A stretch of 64,000 nucleotides of DNA from Mesobacillus maritimus (GCF_019749255.1 NZ_JACWFH010000005.1:62001-126000), one strand, 5' to 3'; positions 16,506 through 26,316 are shown, counted from the stretch's first letter. The notes: generated by a model from the sequence alone, not told the origin. Translations and numbers: made by a program.

Positions 16506-18638
16506 ATGGAGAAGCTAATACATATCATGAAAAAAGTGATAAAGCGTTTATTGGATGCTTTCATTCTTTTTTGGCAAAGAAAACATATAACGCAAATTTT
16601 ACTATTAGGAATTTTAGTCATCATTCTTTTATCTATCCTTTGGTTTGCGTTTATCGCCAGCCAAGCGAATGTTCAAAGCTTAAAAGATGGATTAAATCAA
16701 TCGACAATGATTTATGACAAGGACGGGGATTTAGCCGGTAGTGTCGCGACAAACCGTACGAATAGCGTATCCTTTTCTCAGTTACCTGCCCATGTGCCAA
16801 ATGCTGTGGTTGCTATTGAGGATGAACGTTTTTATGAACATAACGGCTTTGATATTAAAGGGATTGCCAGGGCGTTTTTCAACAATCTATTTGCAAGAAG
16901 TATTACTGGTGGCGGAAGCACCGTTACGCAACAATTAACAAAAAACGCTTTACTCTCACAAGAACAAACTTATAAGCGTAAGGTTGAAGAATTATTTCTA
17001 GCTGTTGAAATTGAAAAAGCGTACGAAAAAGAAGAAATCATGGAAATGTATCTGAATCAAAGTTATTTTGGAAGTGGTGCTTGGGGAATAGGAAATGCTT
17101 CAAAAAAATATTTTAACAAGGACATAAAAGATGTGTCCATTAGTGAAGCAGCCACGCTCGCTGGCCTTCTTCAAGCTCCTTCCGCCTTGGATCCTTATAA
17201 AAATTATGAAGCTGCCATCAAACGGCGGGATGTCGTCCTAGGACAAATGAAAAAACTTGAAATGATCTCAGAAACAGAATTCAAAGAAGCAAAAAACGAA
17301 AAGATTGCCTTAAAAGATGGCGGCGGCAGTGTGATTGACCGAAAATATCCATATTATATGGATGCTGTCTTGGATGAAGCGATTAATGAATATGGGTTAA
17401 CACAGGAAGAAATTTTAACTAGGGGCTACGTGATCCACACGCAACTCGATCAAAATTTACAGACAAGCCTTGAAAAAGTGTACGCAAAAGACTCTCTCTT
17501 CCCGAGAAGTACTGGTGAACAACGGGTTCAAAGTGGAGCCGTGTTGCTCGACCCAAAAACAGGCGGCGTTCGTGCACTTGTTGGTGGTAGAGGAGATTAT
17601 GTCTTCCGGGGATTTAATCGAGCTACTCATTTGAAAGCACAACCTGGCTCGACAATGAAACCACTAGCTGTGTACACCCCCGCCCTTGAGGAAGGCTACA
17701 AATATGATTCTATGTTAAAAGATGAAAAAGAATCCTTTGGAAATTACAGCCCAGAGAACTTTTCAAAAACATATCAAGGCGAAGTTCCAATGTATGAGGC
17801 CGTAGAAAAATCGATCAATCTTCCAGCAGTCTGGCTACTTAATGAGATTGGCCTAAGTAAAGGGATCTCCTCAGTAAATAAATTTGGAATTCCCTTACAA
17901 GAAGAAGATAAAAACCTTGCCATTGCACTAGGTGGTATGCATAAAGGGATTTCCCCTCAACAACTTGCGGAAGCCTATTCAGCCTTTCCCAATGGTGGGG
18001 TTCGAAACGAAAGCCATATCATTACCAAAATAGTAGGTCCAACTGGTAACGTTGTTGCGGAAAATAAGAAAAAATCAGTGAAAGCAACAACAAAACGAGT
18101 GGCAGAAGAAATGACTTCAATGCTCCTCAATGTTGTAGAAACCGGTACTGGCCAAGCTACTAAAATGGATGAAATGCAAATCGCTGGGAAAACGGGCTCA
18201 ACTCAGCTCCCATTTAATGATATTAATGGCACAAAAGATCAATGGTTCGTAGGTTATACTCCTACAATCGTTGGTGCCGTTTGGATCGGGTACGACAAAA
18301 CAGATCGTAATCATTACTTGCCAAATAGCAGTTCTGCGACAGTTGTTCCGATTTTCAGGGATATCATGACTCAAGCCTCGCCTTATATTGATAAAGCTGA
18401 CTTTCCTGTAAGATCAGTGAATGCACAGCTTGGACAAAATGAAAGTAAGTTGACTGAAGAGCAGTTAAAAGAGCAAGCAAAGAAACTCGAAGAAGAACTC
18501 AAAAAAGCAGCTGAAAAAGTCGAGGTAAAGCTTAAGGAAGAAGCACCTAAATGGAAAGATGTCTTAGAAAAAGCAAAACAAGATGCTGAAGACATTGGAG
18601 GAAAAGTAAAAGAAAAGCTCGGTGATTGGATACCGTGA
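16506..18638 (+). CDS. pbpF: class A penicillin-binding protein, PbpF-like
   Basis: A 710-residue bifunctional PBP. A membrane anchor lies at about residues 35-57. The GT51 glycosyltransferase domain has EDERFYEHNGFD and GGGSTVTQQLTKN. The transpeptidase has SxxK in QPGSTMKP (Ser about 381), SIN near 437 and KTGST near 562. A Lys/Glu-rich coiled tail ends the protein. It polymerises and cross-links peptidoglycan on the outer face of the membrane. Length and tail fit Bacillus PbpF, used in sporulation or germination; PBP1-like paralogues are the alternative. TAGGAGATCAA precedes the ATG. Confidence 0.85.
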   Translation: MEKLIHIMKKVIKRLLDAFILFWQRKHITQILLLGILVIILLSILWFAFIASQANVQSLKDGLNQSTMIYDKDGDLAGSVATNRTNSVSFSQLPAHVPNAVVAIEDERFYEHNGFDIKGIARAFFNNLFARSITGGGSTVTQQLTKNALLSQEQTYKRKVEELFLAVEIEKAYEKEEIMEMYLNQSYFGSGAWGIGNASKKYFNKDIKDVSISEAATLAGLLQAPSALDPYKNYEAAIKRRDVVLGQMKKLEMISETEFKEAKNEKIALKDGGGSVIDRKYPYYMDAVLDEAINEYGLTQEEILTRGYVIHTQLDQNLQTSLEKVYAKDSLFPRSTGEQRVQSGAVLLDPKTGGVRALVGGRGDYVFRGFNRATHLKAQPGSTMKPLAVYTPALEEGYKYDSMLKDEKESFGNYSPENFSKTYQGEVPMYEAVEKSINLPAVWLLNEIGLSKGISSVNKFGIPLQEEDKNLAIALGGMHKGISPQQLAEAYSAFPNGGVRNESHIITKIVGPTGNVVAENKKKSVKATTKRVAEEMTSMLLNVVETGTGQATKMDEMQIAGKTGSTQLPFNDINGTKDQWFVGYTPTIVGAVWIGYDKTDRNHYLPNSSSATVVPIFRDIMTQASPYIDKADFPVRSVNAQLGQNESKLTEEQLKEQAKKLEEELKKAAEKVEVKLKEEAPKWKDVLEKAKQDAEDIGGKVKEKLGDWIP

Positions 18639-18643
18639 ACATG

Positions 18644-18679
18644 AAACGTTTGGGACCCGGTGGTTCCAAACGTTTTTTA
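18644..18679 (+). terminator. pbpF terminator
   Basis: AAACGTTTGG pairs with CCAAACGTTT and is followed by T6. Confidence 0.85.
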
Positions 18680-18838
18680 CTATGCATATTTGTTCTACCC
18701 AACTGATGTATTTAGAATATTTCATCTATTGACACTAAATCTTCATGAACTTGTTTCTTTCTTAAACCATGGAAATACATATTTCAAATATAATAGTGGT
18801 GATATGATGAGAATCCATAAAGATTGGAATGAATATAC

Positions 18839-19495
18839 ATGAAGAAACTGCTATATATAACAGCCAATCCAAAGAGCTTGGAAAAATCTAAAGGCTTACA
18901 AATTGGTGAGACATTTATTGAAACCTTTCAAGCTGAGTTACCTGATGTTGAAATTACCCGCCTTGATTTGTTTAATATTGATATGCCCGCCATGGACGCT
19001 GAGTTAGTTTCAGCACGCGCAAAAGTAGGTGGTTACGGAGTACCAATCGATCAATTAGAAGAAGGAGAACGAGTCAAGTTATCCAAAATGCATGCTCTTG
19101 CTGAGGATTTCAAAAGCTATGACTTTTATGTATTTGTCTCTCCTGTTTGGAATCTAGGATCGCCAGCTGTATTAAAAGCCTATCTTGACAATCTGTTTGT
19201 TCACGGCAAAACCTTTGCGTTTACTCCTAATGGACCTAAAGGATATTTAACTGGGAAAAAAGGCATCCATATTCAGACACGTGGTGGTGTTTATGACCAA
19301 GGACCCATGAAGGGTTTAGAGTCAGGTGACCGCTATCTACAAATTGCCTTAAATTTTCTTGGAATAAGCATGATGGACTCCGTGATTGCCGAAGGCTTTG
19401 ATCACTATCCAAAACAAATTCCAGAAATCATTGCAAAGGCAAAGGAGAAAGCCGTTCTTGCTGCAAAGAAAATGGCACGGTCCAATTATGAGTAA
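18839..19495 (+). CDS. azoR: FMN-dependent NADH-azoreductase
   Basis: A 218-residue flavodoxin-fold quinone/azo reductase of the AzoR/AcpD family. MKKLLYITANPKSLEKSKGL is the FMN phosphate region, PVWNLGSPAVLKAYLDNLF the isoalloxazine-contacting loop, and HIQTRGGVY the second flavin loop. It reduces quinones and azo compounds with NADH and FMN in the cytoplasm. The ribosome site (TTGGAATGAATATAC) is weak. The gene is single. Confidence 0.88.
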   Translation: MKKLLYITANPKSLEKSKGLQIGETFIETFQAELPDVEITRLDLFNIDMPAMDAELVSARAKVGGYGVPIDQLEEGERVKLSKMHALAEDFKSYDFYVFVSPVWNLGSPAVLKAYLDNLFVHGKTFAFTPNGPKGYLTGKKGIHIQTRGGVYDQGPMKGLESGDRYLQIALNFLGISMMDSVIAEGFDHYPKQIPEIIAKAKEKAVLAAKKMARSNYE

Positions 19496-19549
19496 TAAGC
19501 TTAACCAAGAATTTGTATAAAACATACGGATTAAGCAAAGTCTATAACC

Positions 19550-19571
19550 GATATTCGGTTTTTCGAATATC
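19550..19571. repeat. perfect inverted repeat downstream of azoR
   Basis: GATATTCG (19550-19557) and CGAATATC (19564-19571) form an 8-bp stem with a 6-nt loop. No T run follows on either strand. It lies 36 bp before the start of a 50-residue ORF and could be an operator or RNA leader structure. Confidence 0.5.
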
Positions 19572-19606
19572 TCCCGTATCAACAAAACCATCTAAGAGGT
19601 GATTTG

Positions 19607-19759
19607 ATGAGTTACAGAGATTTTCTAGACCCTCAATCACAGCGTTTCGTGAAAAACACGACAAGACGAAAACACTTAAGTGCTCAAATTAACGGCGAAA
19701 CGCAAAGAAGCCTTAGCAACACTATTGCGTATAGTAATGCAAAAGCTCATAGGTTTTGA
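19607..19759 (+). CDS. 50-residue basic protein, unknown
   Basis: A short frame beginning MSYRDFLDPQSQRFVKNTTR and ending SNAKAHRF. AAGAGGTGATTTG precedes the ATG, and an intrinsic terminator follows 10 nt after the stop, so it looks like a genuine small gene. It is basic and Asn/Ser-rich with no membrane segment. I do not recognise it. Confidence 0.7.
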   Translation: MSYRDFLDPQSQRFVKNTTRRKHLSAQINGETQRSLSNTIAYSNAKAHRF

Positions 19760-19769
19760 TATCGGGAAA

Positions 19770-19801
19770 GGAAAAAGACGCATCTATTGCGTCTTTTTTC
19801 T
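19770..19801 (+). terminator. terminator of the 50-residue gene
   Basis: AAAGACGC and GCGTCTTT form the stem; a T-rich tail follows. Confidence 0.85.
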
Positions 19802-19805
19802 CTTT

Positions 19806-19842
19806 TAGTAAAAAAAAACGAGCTGTGAAGATAAGCTCGTTT
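19806..19842 (-). terminator. terminator of the GT2/GtrA operon
   Basis: On the minus strand ACGAGCTTATC...AGCTCGT is followed by a run of Ts, just past the gtrA-like stop. Confidence 0.8.
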
Positions 19843-19857
19843 GGTAAGTTGTCTTTT

Positions 19858-20292
19858 CTATTCCTCCGTAACACTTCTAAAAACAATCGTCTTCTGTCCT
19901 ATATAATTAGTGAGTGTATATGTGACGGTTCCGATTAACACCGCCAATTCATCTTGGGATATAAAGCTTAATGTCTGGCTAGAAAGCTGAATAGTAGCAG
20001 CTACTATCTCCCCTAAAGAATATGAGACAATATAACAACTAAGGATAACAAAGAAAAACCTAGGAATCCCTTTGGAACCATTTATGTTGCTTTTAAAGGT
20101 AAAGGAACGGTTCAATATGTAGCTAACCCCTGCCCCCATACAATTCCCAACAAAAGTTGCTAACCAATATGACCAACCAAAGAGATTTAAAAGAATCAAC
20201 ATAATCGATAGGCCAATAATAGTATTGATCACTCCAACTAGAAGAAAACGAAAAAATGAATTAGTTCGTCTCAGACTGTTTACGGCGATCAT
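19858..20292 (-). CDS. GtrA-like flippase family membrane protein
   Basis: A 144-residue protein with four membrane helices. RFLLVGVINTIIGLSIMLIL and NCMGAGVSYILNRSFTF are typical of the GtrA family, which is thought to flip undecaprenyl-phosphate-linked sugars across the membrane. AAGGAG lies 10 nt before the ATG. The gene overlaps the glycosyltransferase gene by 32 bp, so the products act together. A terminator follows. Confidence 0.85.
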   Translation of the reverse strand: MIAVNSLRRTNSFFRFLLVGVINTIIGLSIMLILLNLFGWSYWLATFVGNCMGAGVSYILNRSFTFKSNINGSKGIPRFFFVILSCYIVSYSLGEIVAATIQLSSQTLSFISQDELAVLIGTVTYTLTNYIGQKTIVFRSVTEE

Positions 20293-21325
20293 CTCTGTAA
20301 GGCTCCTTATTTAGGTTGTTTTCTTGCAAGACCACACTTCCCATTGTAGGGGAATCCTCCACGATTGGTCTTCCTAAATTAAATAAATCAATGTCGACGT
20401 TGTATTTTGGACGCCTTTTTGTCTCCTTATATATTTTCCCGATATATTCACCGACCAACCCTAACCCAATAAGCTGAAGTCCACCAATTAACCAGATTGA
20501 CGTTATTAATGAAGTCCAACCTGTTTCTGTACTACCGAAAAATTTTAAAGAAAGAAAATAGGCCCCAAATATCAAACTCACAAAAAAGGATAGACAGCCG
20601 ACCAACAACACGAAACGAATGGGAGTCACGGAAAAGGATGTGATTCCATCTAAGGCAAATGCTAGCATTTTCTTTAATGGATATTTTGTGACCCCTGCAA
20701 GACGCTCTTTTCGTTCATAATACACAGACGTCGATTTAAATCCGATTAACGGTACAATCCCCCGCAAAAAAAGATTTGATTCTTGATAACGTTCTAATTC
20801 TTCAATCGCTCGCTTACTCATCAATCTATAATCAGCGTGATTATAGACTAGATTTACCCCCATTTTTCTCATTATTTTATAAAAACCTTCTGCTGTTGTC
20901 CGTTTAAAGAAACTATCACTGTCACGTTTTGACCTGACACCATAGACAACCTGATAGCCTTCCTTGTATTTCGCCACGAAATCACGGATAACTTCAATAT
21001 CATCTTGTAAGTCAGCGTCAATGCTAATCACACAGTCAGCCATCCTTTTGGCCGAGAAAAGGCCGGCGAGTAGAGCATTTTGATGCCCTACATTCCTAGC
21101 TAACTTTAACCCCCTCACAACGTTTCCCTGAATACTTTCCTTATAAATAATCTCCCAGGTGCTGTCCTTACTCCCATCATCAACGAAGAGCAGTCTACTT
21201 TCTGCTGATATCGTTTGCTCTTGTATCATGTCGGTTAGTAAGGTTTTTAATTGTCTCATCGTTTCCGTCAATACTTCTTGTTCGTTATAGCACGGGACAA
21301 CGATTGTAAGTACTGGTTGTTGCAT
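20261..21325 (-). CDS. GT2 polyprenyl-phosphate glycosyltransferase (GtrB/CsbB/YkoT-like)
   Basis: A 354-residue protein. The N-terminal GT-A domain has TIVVPCYNEQEVL, the DxD-type SIDADLQDDIE (about residues 97-107), and YGVRSKRDSDSF. Two membrane helices lie near residues 230-300. Such enzymes load a hexose from a nucleotide sugar onto undecaprenyl phosphate on the inner face of the membrane. It overlaps the gtrA-like gene and lies 35 bp downstream of the large membrane protein gene. GGGAGGGTACAACA precedes the ATG. Confidence 0.88.
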   Translation of the reverse strand: MQQPVLTIVVPCYNEQEVLTETMRQLKTLLTDMIQEQTISAESRLLFVDDGSKDSTWEIIYKESIQGNVVRGLKLARNVGHQNALLAGLFSAKRMADCVISIDADLQDDIEVIRDFVAKYKEGYQVVYGVRSKRDSDSFFKRTTAEGFYKIMRKMGVNLVYNHADYRLMSKRAIEELERYQESNLFLRGIVPLIGFKSTSVYYERKERLAGVTKYPLKKMLAFALDGITSFSVTPIRFVLLVGCLSFFVSLIFGAYFLSLKFFGSTETGWTSLITSIWLIGGLQLIGLGLVGEYIGKIYKETKRRPKYNVDIDLFNLGRPIVEDSPTMGSVVLQENNLNKEPYRDDRRKQSETN

Positions 21326-21360
21326 TGTTGTACCCTCCCTGTTGTAGGCTTACAGATAAG

Positions 21361-23040
21361 TTAAAACGTACTGTAAAGGTGAATTTTCCATGCAGATTCT
21401 TTTGATTTGAATACTTTCTCGAGTTTTAGTCCATTCTCATCCGCATTCTCAATAAAGACAGAGGAAAAAATATATCTTCCACCCATCTTTTTAAATTGGT
21501 CCATATTGAGTTCTAAATTCTTTATCCGTTTTTTGGTAGATTTCTTAAACATATAATGTTTTCCTAATTCAGCACTAAAAAGATAACAACGGCCACCCCA
21601 TTCATCAAAATAAGTGCGAATCGTATTATTCTTATCAAGCTCTTTTTCAATAATTTTACGGAACTCATATTTATAGGTTAAAGGATAAAAATTATTATAA
21701 GTGTCGAGCGTGTAGAAACCATTGTACTGTGCAATGGCGGGGTGAAGTCCAATGCTCGCTACTCGATAATCATCCTGAGGAATTCCGATATAATCTTTAA
21801 TTTCATTGAATTGTTCTATAGCATAAAATTGTCCAACTGACGGCTTCTTTGAATAAACAACCTCTTCGTTCGCAAAAATGAGTACAATTACTTGAGCAAC
21901 TGCTATCCAAGGCACAAGTTTTCTCCAATAGCGCCCTCTTTCCCATAACACTTTTAACCCGATTGCAAATAGCACATAAATAATTAACGGGCGTAAAAAA
22001 TGGTAACGGGCAAAATTAAACGTATTGAGAAAATGAAATTTTTCTGTAGCTGGAACCCATCCCTTATAGAACCAAAAGGCATACCAAGCGGAGAGCGCAA
22101 AATTTAAGATAAAGAAAAACACAAACCATTTTTCTTGTCGCCATAAACTTTTTAACCAAATAGCAAAGAACGCTAAAAAAAGCACAGGTTGGATAATAAT
22201 GGTATGGATGGTTAATACATGATTGTGGCCGAGAAAGTAGTTTTTAAAGGTTAACCGTACAGATTGCCAGAACGTTAATCGAGCATGGAAATATTCATCC
22301 CTACTGTTCGGTTCATGATCAAAGATAAATGAGTACACGAGTCTATATTCGACTAACATAAATATCAATGTCATATAAACAATGGCAAAGAAAAATGGCC
22401 AATTCCATCTCTTTTCCCTGATTCCATCACTTAGCCAGAAGACTCCTAATGCACTTAAAAAAAAGAAAAAGCCTAGCACAATACTTGCGTACAAAGGAAG
22501 TAGGGTCAGTACTAAATAATTCTTCCAGGAGTAATCACCTTTACGAATATTAAGAAATGCCCACAAAGCAAGTGGCATCCCAAGTGTACTAAGCATGCCT
22601 GATGGCCAAAACGGGGTCATCGCAAAGGCTAAAGCAACACCCACTCGGATGATGGCCCAGTTTTTATCAGGGACGAAGTGTTCTTTCAACAATAAATACA
22701 TCCCTAGAAAGGCTACGAAACGAGTAATCGCTTGACTAAGCCCATAAGCAACCATGGTCGGGAAAAAGGCATGTAGCCAAACAATCAAGCTAAATTCTGT
22801 ACCAAAGGCATTTCTCTGGAGCTCCCCATTGATGATTTGTGGAATTCTGGCTTCCGTGGATCCAAGGAGTTCGCCACTCTCCACTAGAACCTTATACCAA
22901 GCTAGATTTGAATCTAGGTTATCATGGACTCTTATATGAGCATCTTCCCCTAGGATGAATAGTGGCGAGAGAAATAACGCCAAGAAGATAAGAGCACCGA
23001 CGAAAACCCGTTGTTCCGTCTTCGATTCCGTTAATGTCAA
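21361..23040 (-). CDS. large polytopic membrane protein, YkoS/DUF6044-like, probable GT-C-type sugar transferase
   Basis: A 559-residue protein with 11-13 membrane segments and a C-terminal soluble part of about 130 residues. The first loop carries acidic residues (EDAHIRVHDNLDSNLAW), as in GT-C transferases that take sugars from polyprenyl phosphate on the outer surface. It resembles Bacillus YkoS. With the downstream GT2 and GtrA genes it makes a complete load-flip-transfer set. The start is TTG after GGGGTG. The acceptor (teichoic acid, protein or other) is unknown. Confidence 0.7.
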   Translation of the reverse strand: MTLTESKTEQRVFVGALIFLALFLSPLFILGEDAHIRVHDNLDSNLAWYKVLVESGELLGSTEARIPQIINGELQRNAFGTEFSLIVWLHAFFPTMVAYGLSQAITRFVAFLGMYLLLKEHFVPDKNWAIIRVGVALAFAMTPFWPSGMLSTLGMPLALWAFLNIRKGDYSWKNYLVLTLLPLYASIVLGFFFFLSALGVFWLSDGIREKRWNWPFFFAIVYMTLIFMLVEYRLVYSFIFDHEPNSRDEYFHARLTFWQSVRLTFKNYFLGHNHVLTIHTIIIQPVLFLAFFAIWLKSLWRQEKWFVFFFILNFALSAWYAFWFYKGWVPATEKFHFLNTFNFARYHFLRPLIIYVLFAIGLKVLWERGRYWRKLVPWIAVAQVIVLIFANEEVVYSKKPSVGQFYAIEQFNEIKDYIGIPQDDYRVASIGLHPAIAQYNGFYTLDTYNNFYPLTYKYEFRKIIEKELDKNNTIRTYFDEWGGRCYLFSAELGKHYMFKKSTKKRIKNLELNMDQFKKMGGRYIFSSVFIENADENGLKLEKVFKSKESAWKIHLYSTF

Positions 23041-23199
23041 TCGTCACACCCCATAATTGCCGTAATCTTACCCTTAAGTTTCGCGTTTATCCTTGAATCT
23101 ATTCCCATCATCTCCAAGATAATTTCAGTAGCCGATCCAAGTCCTCATAAAGAAAGGCCGTTACCGCAATGATTGTATAGCAAGAAAGGTAGAGAAAAG

Positions 23200-23240
23200 A
23201 GCCAAAAGAAAAGAACGCCATAGTTGCTGGCGCTCTTCAT
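23200..23240 (-). terminator. terminator of the acidic-protein gene
   Basis: On the minus strand AAGAGCGCCA...TGGCGTTCTT is followed by a T-rich stretch. Confidence 0.75.
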
Positions 23241-23242
23241 CA

Positions 23243-23959
23243 TTAATAAAAATCAACATCATCATAGCCTGTTAAAGAATCCATATGGCTTGCAATCATA
23301 GCAATGATGGTACTTGCCTCTTCCTTTGTAAAGATAAAGTTTGACTCATCCTTTATAAGTTCATCATCTTCCGTCCAAATTCGATTAACTCGTCGTAATA
23401 CACCGTCTCCAGTATCATTTACAATTCCAAATTGATAAGTAACTTCAACCTCATCTTCCTTTTGGAAAGCTGTTACTTCAGGAGTTTCCCATTCGACATC
23501 GATTTCTTCGATAATGTCTCCATCATCATCAATAATCTCACCAACATAATATTCATCTTCATCTTCCTCAACATCTACAGCTGTCAAATATTCTTCACCC
23601 TCGACGAGTCCATCGTCTTCTTCAATATAATAAACCTCAGTATCATCTTCATTTAAAAATTCATGGAAGCTTTCATGAACGGCATCTACAATATCATCAA
23701 TATCTGCTAGGATTGTTCGTGATGGCTGTTCAAGGTCGACATCAAAGGTTTCTACGTAAAATTCTGAGTTATATGGGTCAAAAAATAACGTGCAAAAATA
23801 TTCTCTTTCATCACCCTCAGTTTCCACAAAAAACTCAATTCTTGGGTGTTTTGCACTGCGGTCGATGGTCATATGTCCAGTTTGATCATATTTTTCACAA
23901 ATCGATTCGAGATGCTCTTGTAATTCACCTGTTACCCTGTCAAACCATTCTAATGACAT
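23243..23959 (-). CDS. very acidic cytoplasmic protein, unknown
   Basis: A 238-residue protein extremely rich in Asp and Glu, especially residues 105-165 (for example VDVEEDEDEYYVGEI and DDDGDIIEEIDVEWE). It has no membrane segment and no cysteine cluster. I do not recognise a domain. AAAGGATGTGAGG precedes the ATG at 23959; the frame extends ten codons further, but those overlap the ribosome site. It is divergent from the FtsH-like gene and has its own terminator. Confidence 0.7.
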   Translation of the reverse strand: MSLEWFDRVTGELQEHLESICEKYDQTGHMTIDRSAKHPRIEFFVETEGDEREYFCTLFFDPYNSEFYVETFDVDLEQPSRTILADIDDIVDAVHESFHEFLNEDDTEVYYIEEDDGLVEGEEYLTAVDVEEDEDEYYVGEIIDDDGDIIEEIDVEWETPEVTAFQKEDEVEVTYQFGIVNDTGDGVLRRVNRIWTEDDELIKDESNFIFTKEEASTIIAMIASHMDSLTGYDDVDFY

Positions 23960-24162
23960 GAGCCTCACATCCTTTCCATTTACTCGCATGTATTATGTCC
24001 ACTTTTGTCCATTAACCTGAATACCAGTTTCAACCAGTAAGCTAGTAACAATGGCTTCTACCTTGTTTAGAAAAGAACATCACATTCTTACATGAAATTA
24101 CCATCACTTTTCTTTTTTATTACTCTTATAATGGTAATTAGATTGAATAAGGAGATGGAAGA

Positions 24163-25887
24163 ATGAACACTACTAAGATTTTCTCTAAACTATTTCCATT
24201 TTTCGCAGTCCTCATGATCGTCTTGACAATAAGCACAATCATTTATATAGATACAACGTCCAATAAAACTTCCGTCCCATATTCAACTATTGCTCAAACA
24301 GTCGAATCTTTGGGTACTGAAACGGCCAATTTAACAGAACATCCAGATGGAACACTTGAACTTGAAACAAAGGAAGCAACCTTTATATCTAAAGTTCCAC
24401 CGAATAGTCAAATGGTCGAAGAATTAGTAGCAACGCAAAATATTCATTATACTTATTCAAACAATAGTAAGTATGGCTCACTTATTTTAGGAGGTATTTT
24501 CTTTCTTCTTCTCACAGCCGCTTTTATCGTCCAGAAGAAAACAAAAGGTGGAATAGGGATTGGCAATAAAATGAAAAACAGTCTCTCAAAACCAACTCCT
24601 CTTCCATCGATTACACTGAATGACGTGGGTGGACTTCAAGAAGAGATGAAAGAAGAAATTCTTCAGACTCTCTCAATCCTTAAAGAGCCAGAACGTTCCG
24701 TAAAAATGGGGATAAAGCCACCAAAAGGGATATTATTATATGGTCCTCCAGGTACAGGAAAAACCTTACTTGCACAGGCAATTGCTCAAGAACTAAAGGC
24801 TAATTTCTTTTCAGCAAGTGGTTCGGCTTTTAACGAAATGTTCATTGGTGTAGGTGCCTCCCGAGTCCGCAGCTTATTTACCAGCGCACGTAAACAAGGG
24901 CCTGCTGTCATTTTCATTGATGAAGTGGATGCTCTCGCTGGGAAAAGAAAACCAAATGGGGGTGAAGAAGGAGAAAAGACTCTAACCGAACTCCTAGTTC
25001 AACTCGACGGTGGTCATGATAATGATGGCATATTGTTCATTGCTGCGACTAACCGGAAAGATATGCTAGATGAGGCATTTTTGCGACCAGGAAGAATTGA
25101 TTTTTCATTCCAAGTTCCCCTTCCTGATACAAAGGGACGCAGAGAAATTATCGACATCCATATAAAAGGGAAAGAACTTTCTGATGAAGTTCGTGCTTCT
25201 CTTGATGAGTTAGCCGAGAGCACTTCTGGTTTTTCTGGTGCCGAACTGTCCTCCCTTTTTGCTACTGCCAGTAGACTTGCATTAAGAAAAGGCCGAACAG
25301 TATTATTAAAAAGCGATTTGGATTATGCTTTGGACCGGACGATACTAGGAAGTAGCTCTAGAGCACTATTGGATGTAGATCTAAAGCGCAGAGTCGCCAT
25401 CCATGAAGCCGGCCATGCACTTATCGCTGCTGTCACCAAACCTGGCTCAGTCAGGAAAGCAACGATTGTTCCTCGTGGTCAAGCATTAGGATACGTTGCG
25501 CCTATCTCTAAAGAACTACAATTATCGACCACTAGTGAACTATTAGAGAGAGTGGCAATGATACTTGCAGGTGGAGTAGCAGAAAGGCTATATCTTGGCG
25601 AACATAGCATAGGGGTAAGTGGTGACGTCCATCAAGCAAAGCAAATTATTGAACAGATGGTCGATACTGGGTTATTACAAGATGGATTCACTCTAACCTT
25701 TAGCAAAGCAGATAAAGAAGAAAACATGCAAAAGCTTTTCCACAAGGCTCTTACAAAAGCAGAAACACTGGTAACCACACACGAGACACAATTTCAGGCA
25801 CTCGTTGATGCTTTGTTAAAGAAAGAAACACTAGAAGGGACCGAGATAGAGGAAATCGTAAACACTAAAAATCAACTGGTCTCGTAA
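24163..25887 (+). CDS. FtsH-like membrane AAA+ metalloprotease, short paralogue
   Basis: A 574-residue membrane AAA protease. Two membrane helices (about 10-30 and 106-124) flank a short extracytoplasmic part. The AAA domain has Walker A GPPGTGKT (194-201), pore loop MFIGVG, Walker B FIDE (251-254) and second-region RPGRID. The Zn site is HEAGH (414-418), with D488 in [10 protein letters not shown] as third ligand. It should degrade membrane or cytoplasmic proteins with ATP. It is some 60 residues shorter than housekeeping FtsH and lies alone, so it is probably a second, specialised copy. AAGGAGATGGAAG precedes the ATG. Confidence 0.88.
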   Translation: MNTTKIFSKLFPFFAVLMIVLTISTIIYIDTTSNKTSVPYSTIAQTVESLGTETANLTEHPDGTLELETKEATFISKVPPNSQMVEELVATQNIHYTYSNNSKYGSLILGGIFFLLLTAAFIVQKKTKGGIGIGNKMKNSLSKPTPLPSITLNDVGGLQEEMKEEILQTLSILKEPERSVKMGIKPPKGILLYGPPGTGKTLLAQAIAQELKANFFSASGSAFNEMFIGVGASRVRSLFTSARKQGPAVIFIDEVDALAGKRKPNGGEEGEKTLTELLVQLDGGHDNDGILFIAATNRKDMLDEAFLRPGRIDFSFQVPLPDTKGRREIIDIHIKGKELSDEVRASLDELAESTSGFSGAELSSLFATASRLALRKGRTVLLKSDLDYALDRTILGSSSRALLDVDLKRRVAIHEAGHALIAAVTKPGSVRKATIVPRGQALGYVAPISKELQLSTTSELLERVAMILAGGVAERLYLGEHSIGVSGDVHQAKQIIEQMVDTGLLQDGFTLTFSKADKEENMQKLFHKALTKAETLVTTHETQFQALVDALLKKETLEGTEIEEIVNTKNQLVS

Positions 25888-25908
25888 GATTCCTACCCAT
25901 AACAACAA

Positions 25909-25956
25909 AAAGAAACAGGAATCTTAGCTACAGATTCCTGTTTCTTTATATTTTTT
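25909..25956 (+). terminator. terminator of the FtsH-like gene
   Basis: AAAGAAACAGGAATC pairs with GATTCCTGTTTCTTT; a T-rich tail follows. Confidence 0.9.
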
Positions 25957-26061
25957 ATTAAGTTTCTTTTCATTAATATGACCTTCATATGACATTCAAT
26001 CATGTTAAACAGGATATCTAGCTGTTCTTACGATCGCGGATTTTAGCATCCTAAACCTATA

Positions 26062-26307
26062 TTAAAACCAAACATTATGCATTTTCATTAGAAAATTCTT
26101 CGTAATGGGGTATCCAGAACTTACGCCGATTATTGAGTCGATTCCACAATAAGGACAAACAGCTGTATTTTCGTCATCCACCCATTCAACAATTTGACTA
26201 GGACTAAAAATCTTCTGACAATGGAAACAGCCACAAACTTCGTCCTGCTGTAGCTTATCGCGATGACGACTACTAAAAAGATATGCATCTTCTATTTGTT
26301 TATCCAT
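26062..26307 (-). CDS. small zinc-ribbon cytoplasmic protein
   Basis: An 81-residue protein with two metal-binding pairs, CFHC (about residues 26-29) and CPYC (about 49-52), and conserved-looking IDSIIG after the second. It is probably a zinc ribbon of unknown role; similar small proteins are annotated only as cytoplasmic proteins. The ATG at 26307 has a weak GAGTTG upstream. Single gene. Confidence 0.7.
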   Translation of the reverse strand: MDKQIEDAYLFSSRHRDKLQQDEVCGCFHCQKIFSPSQIVEWVDDENTAVCPYCGIDSIIGVSSGYPITKNFLMKMHNVWF

Positions 26308-26316
26308 AAGAATCAA

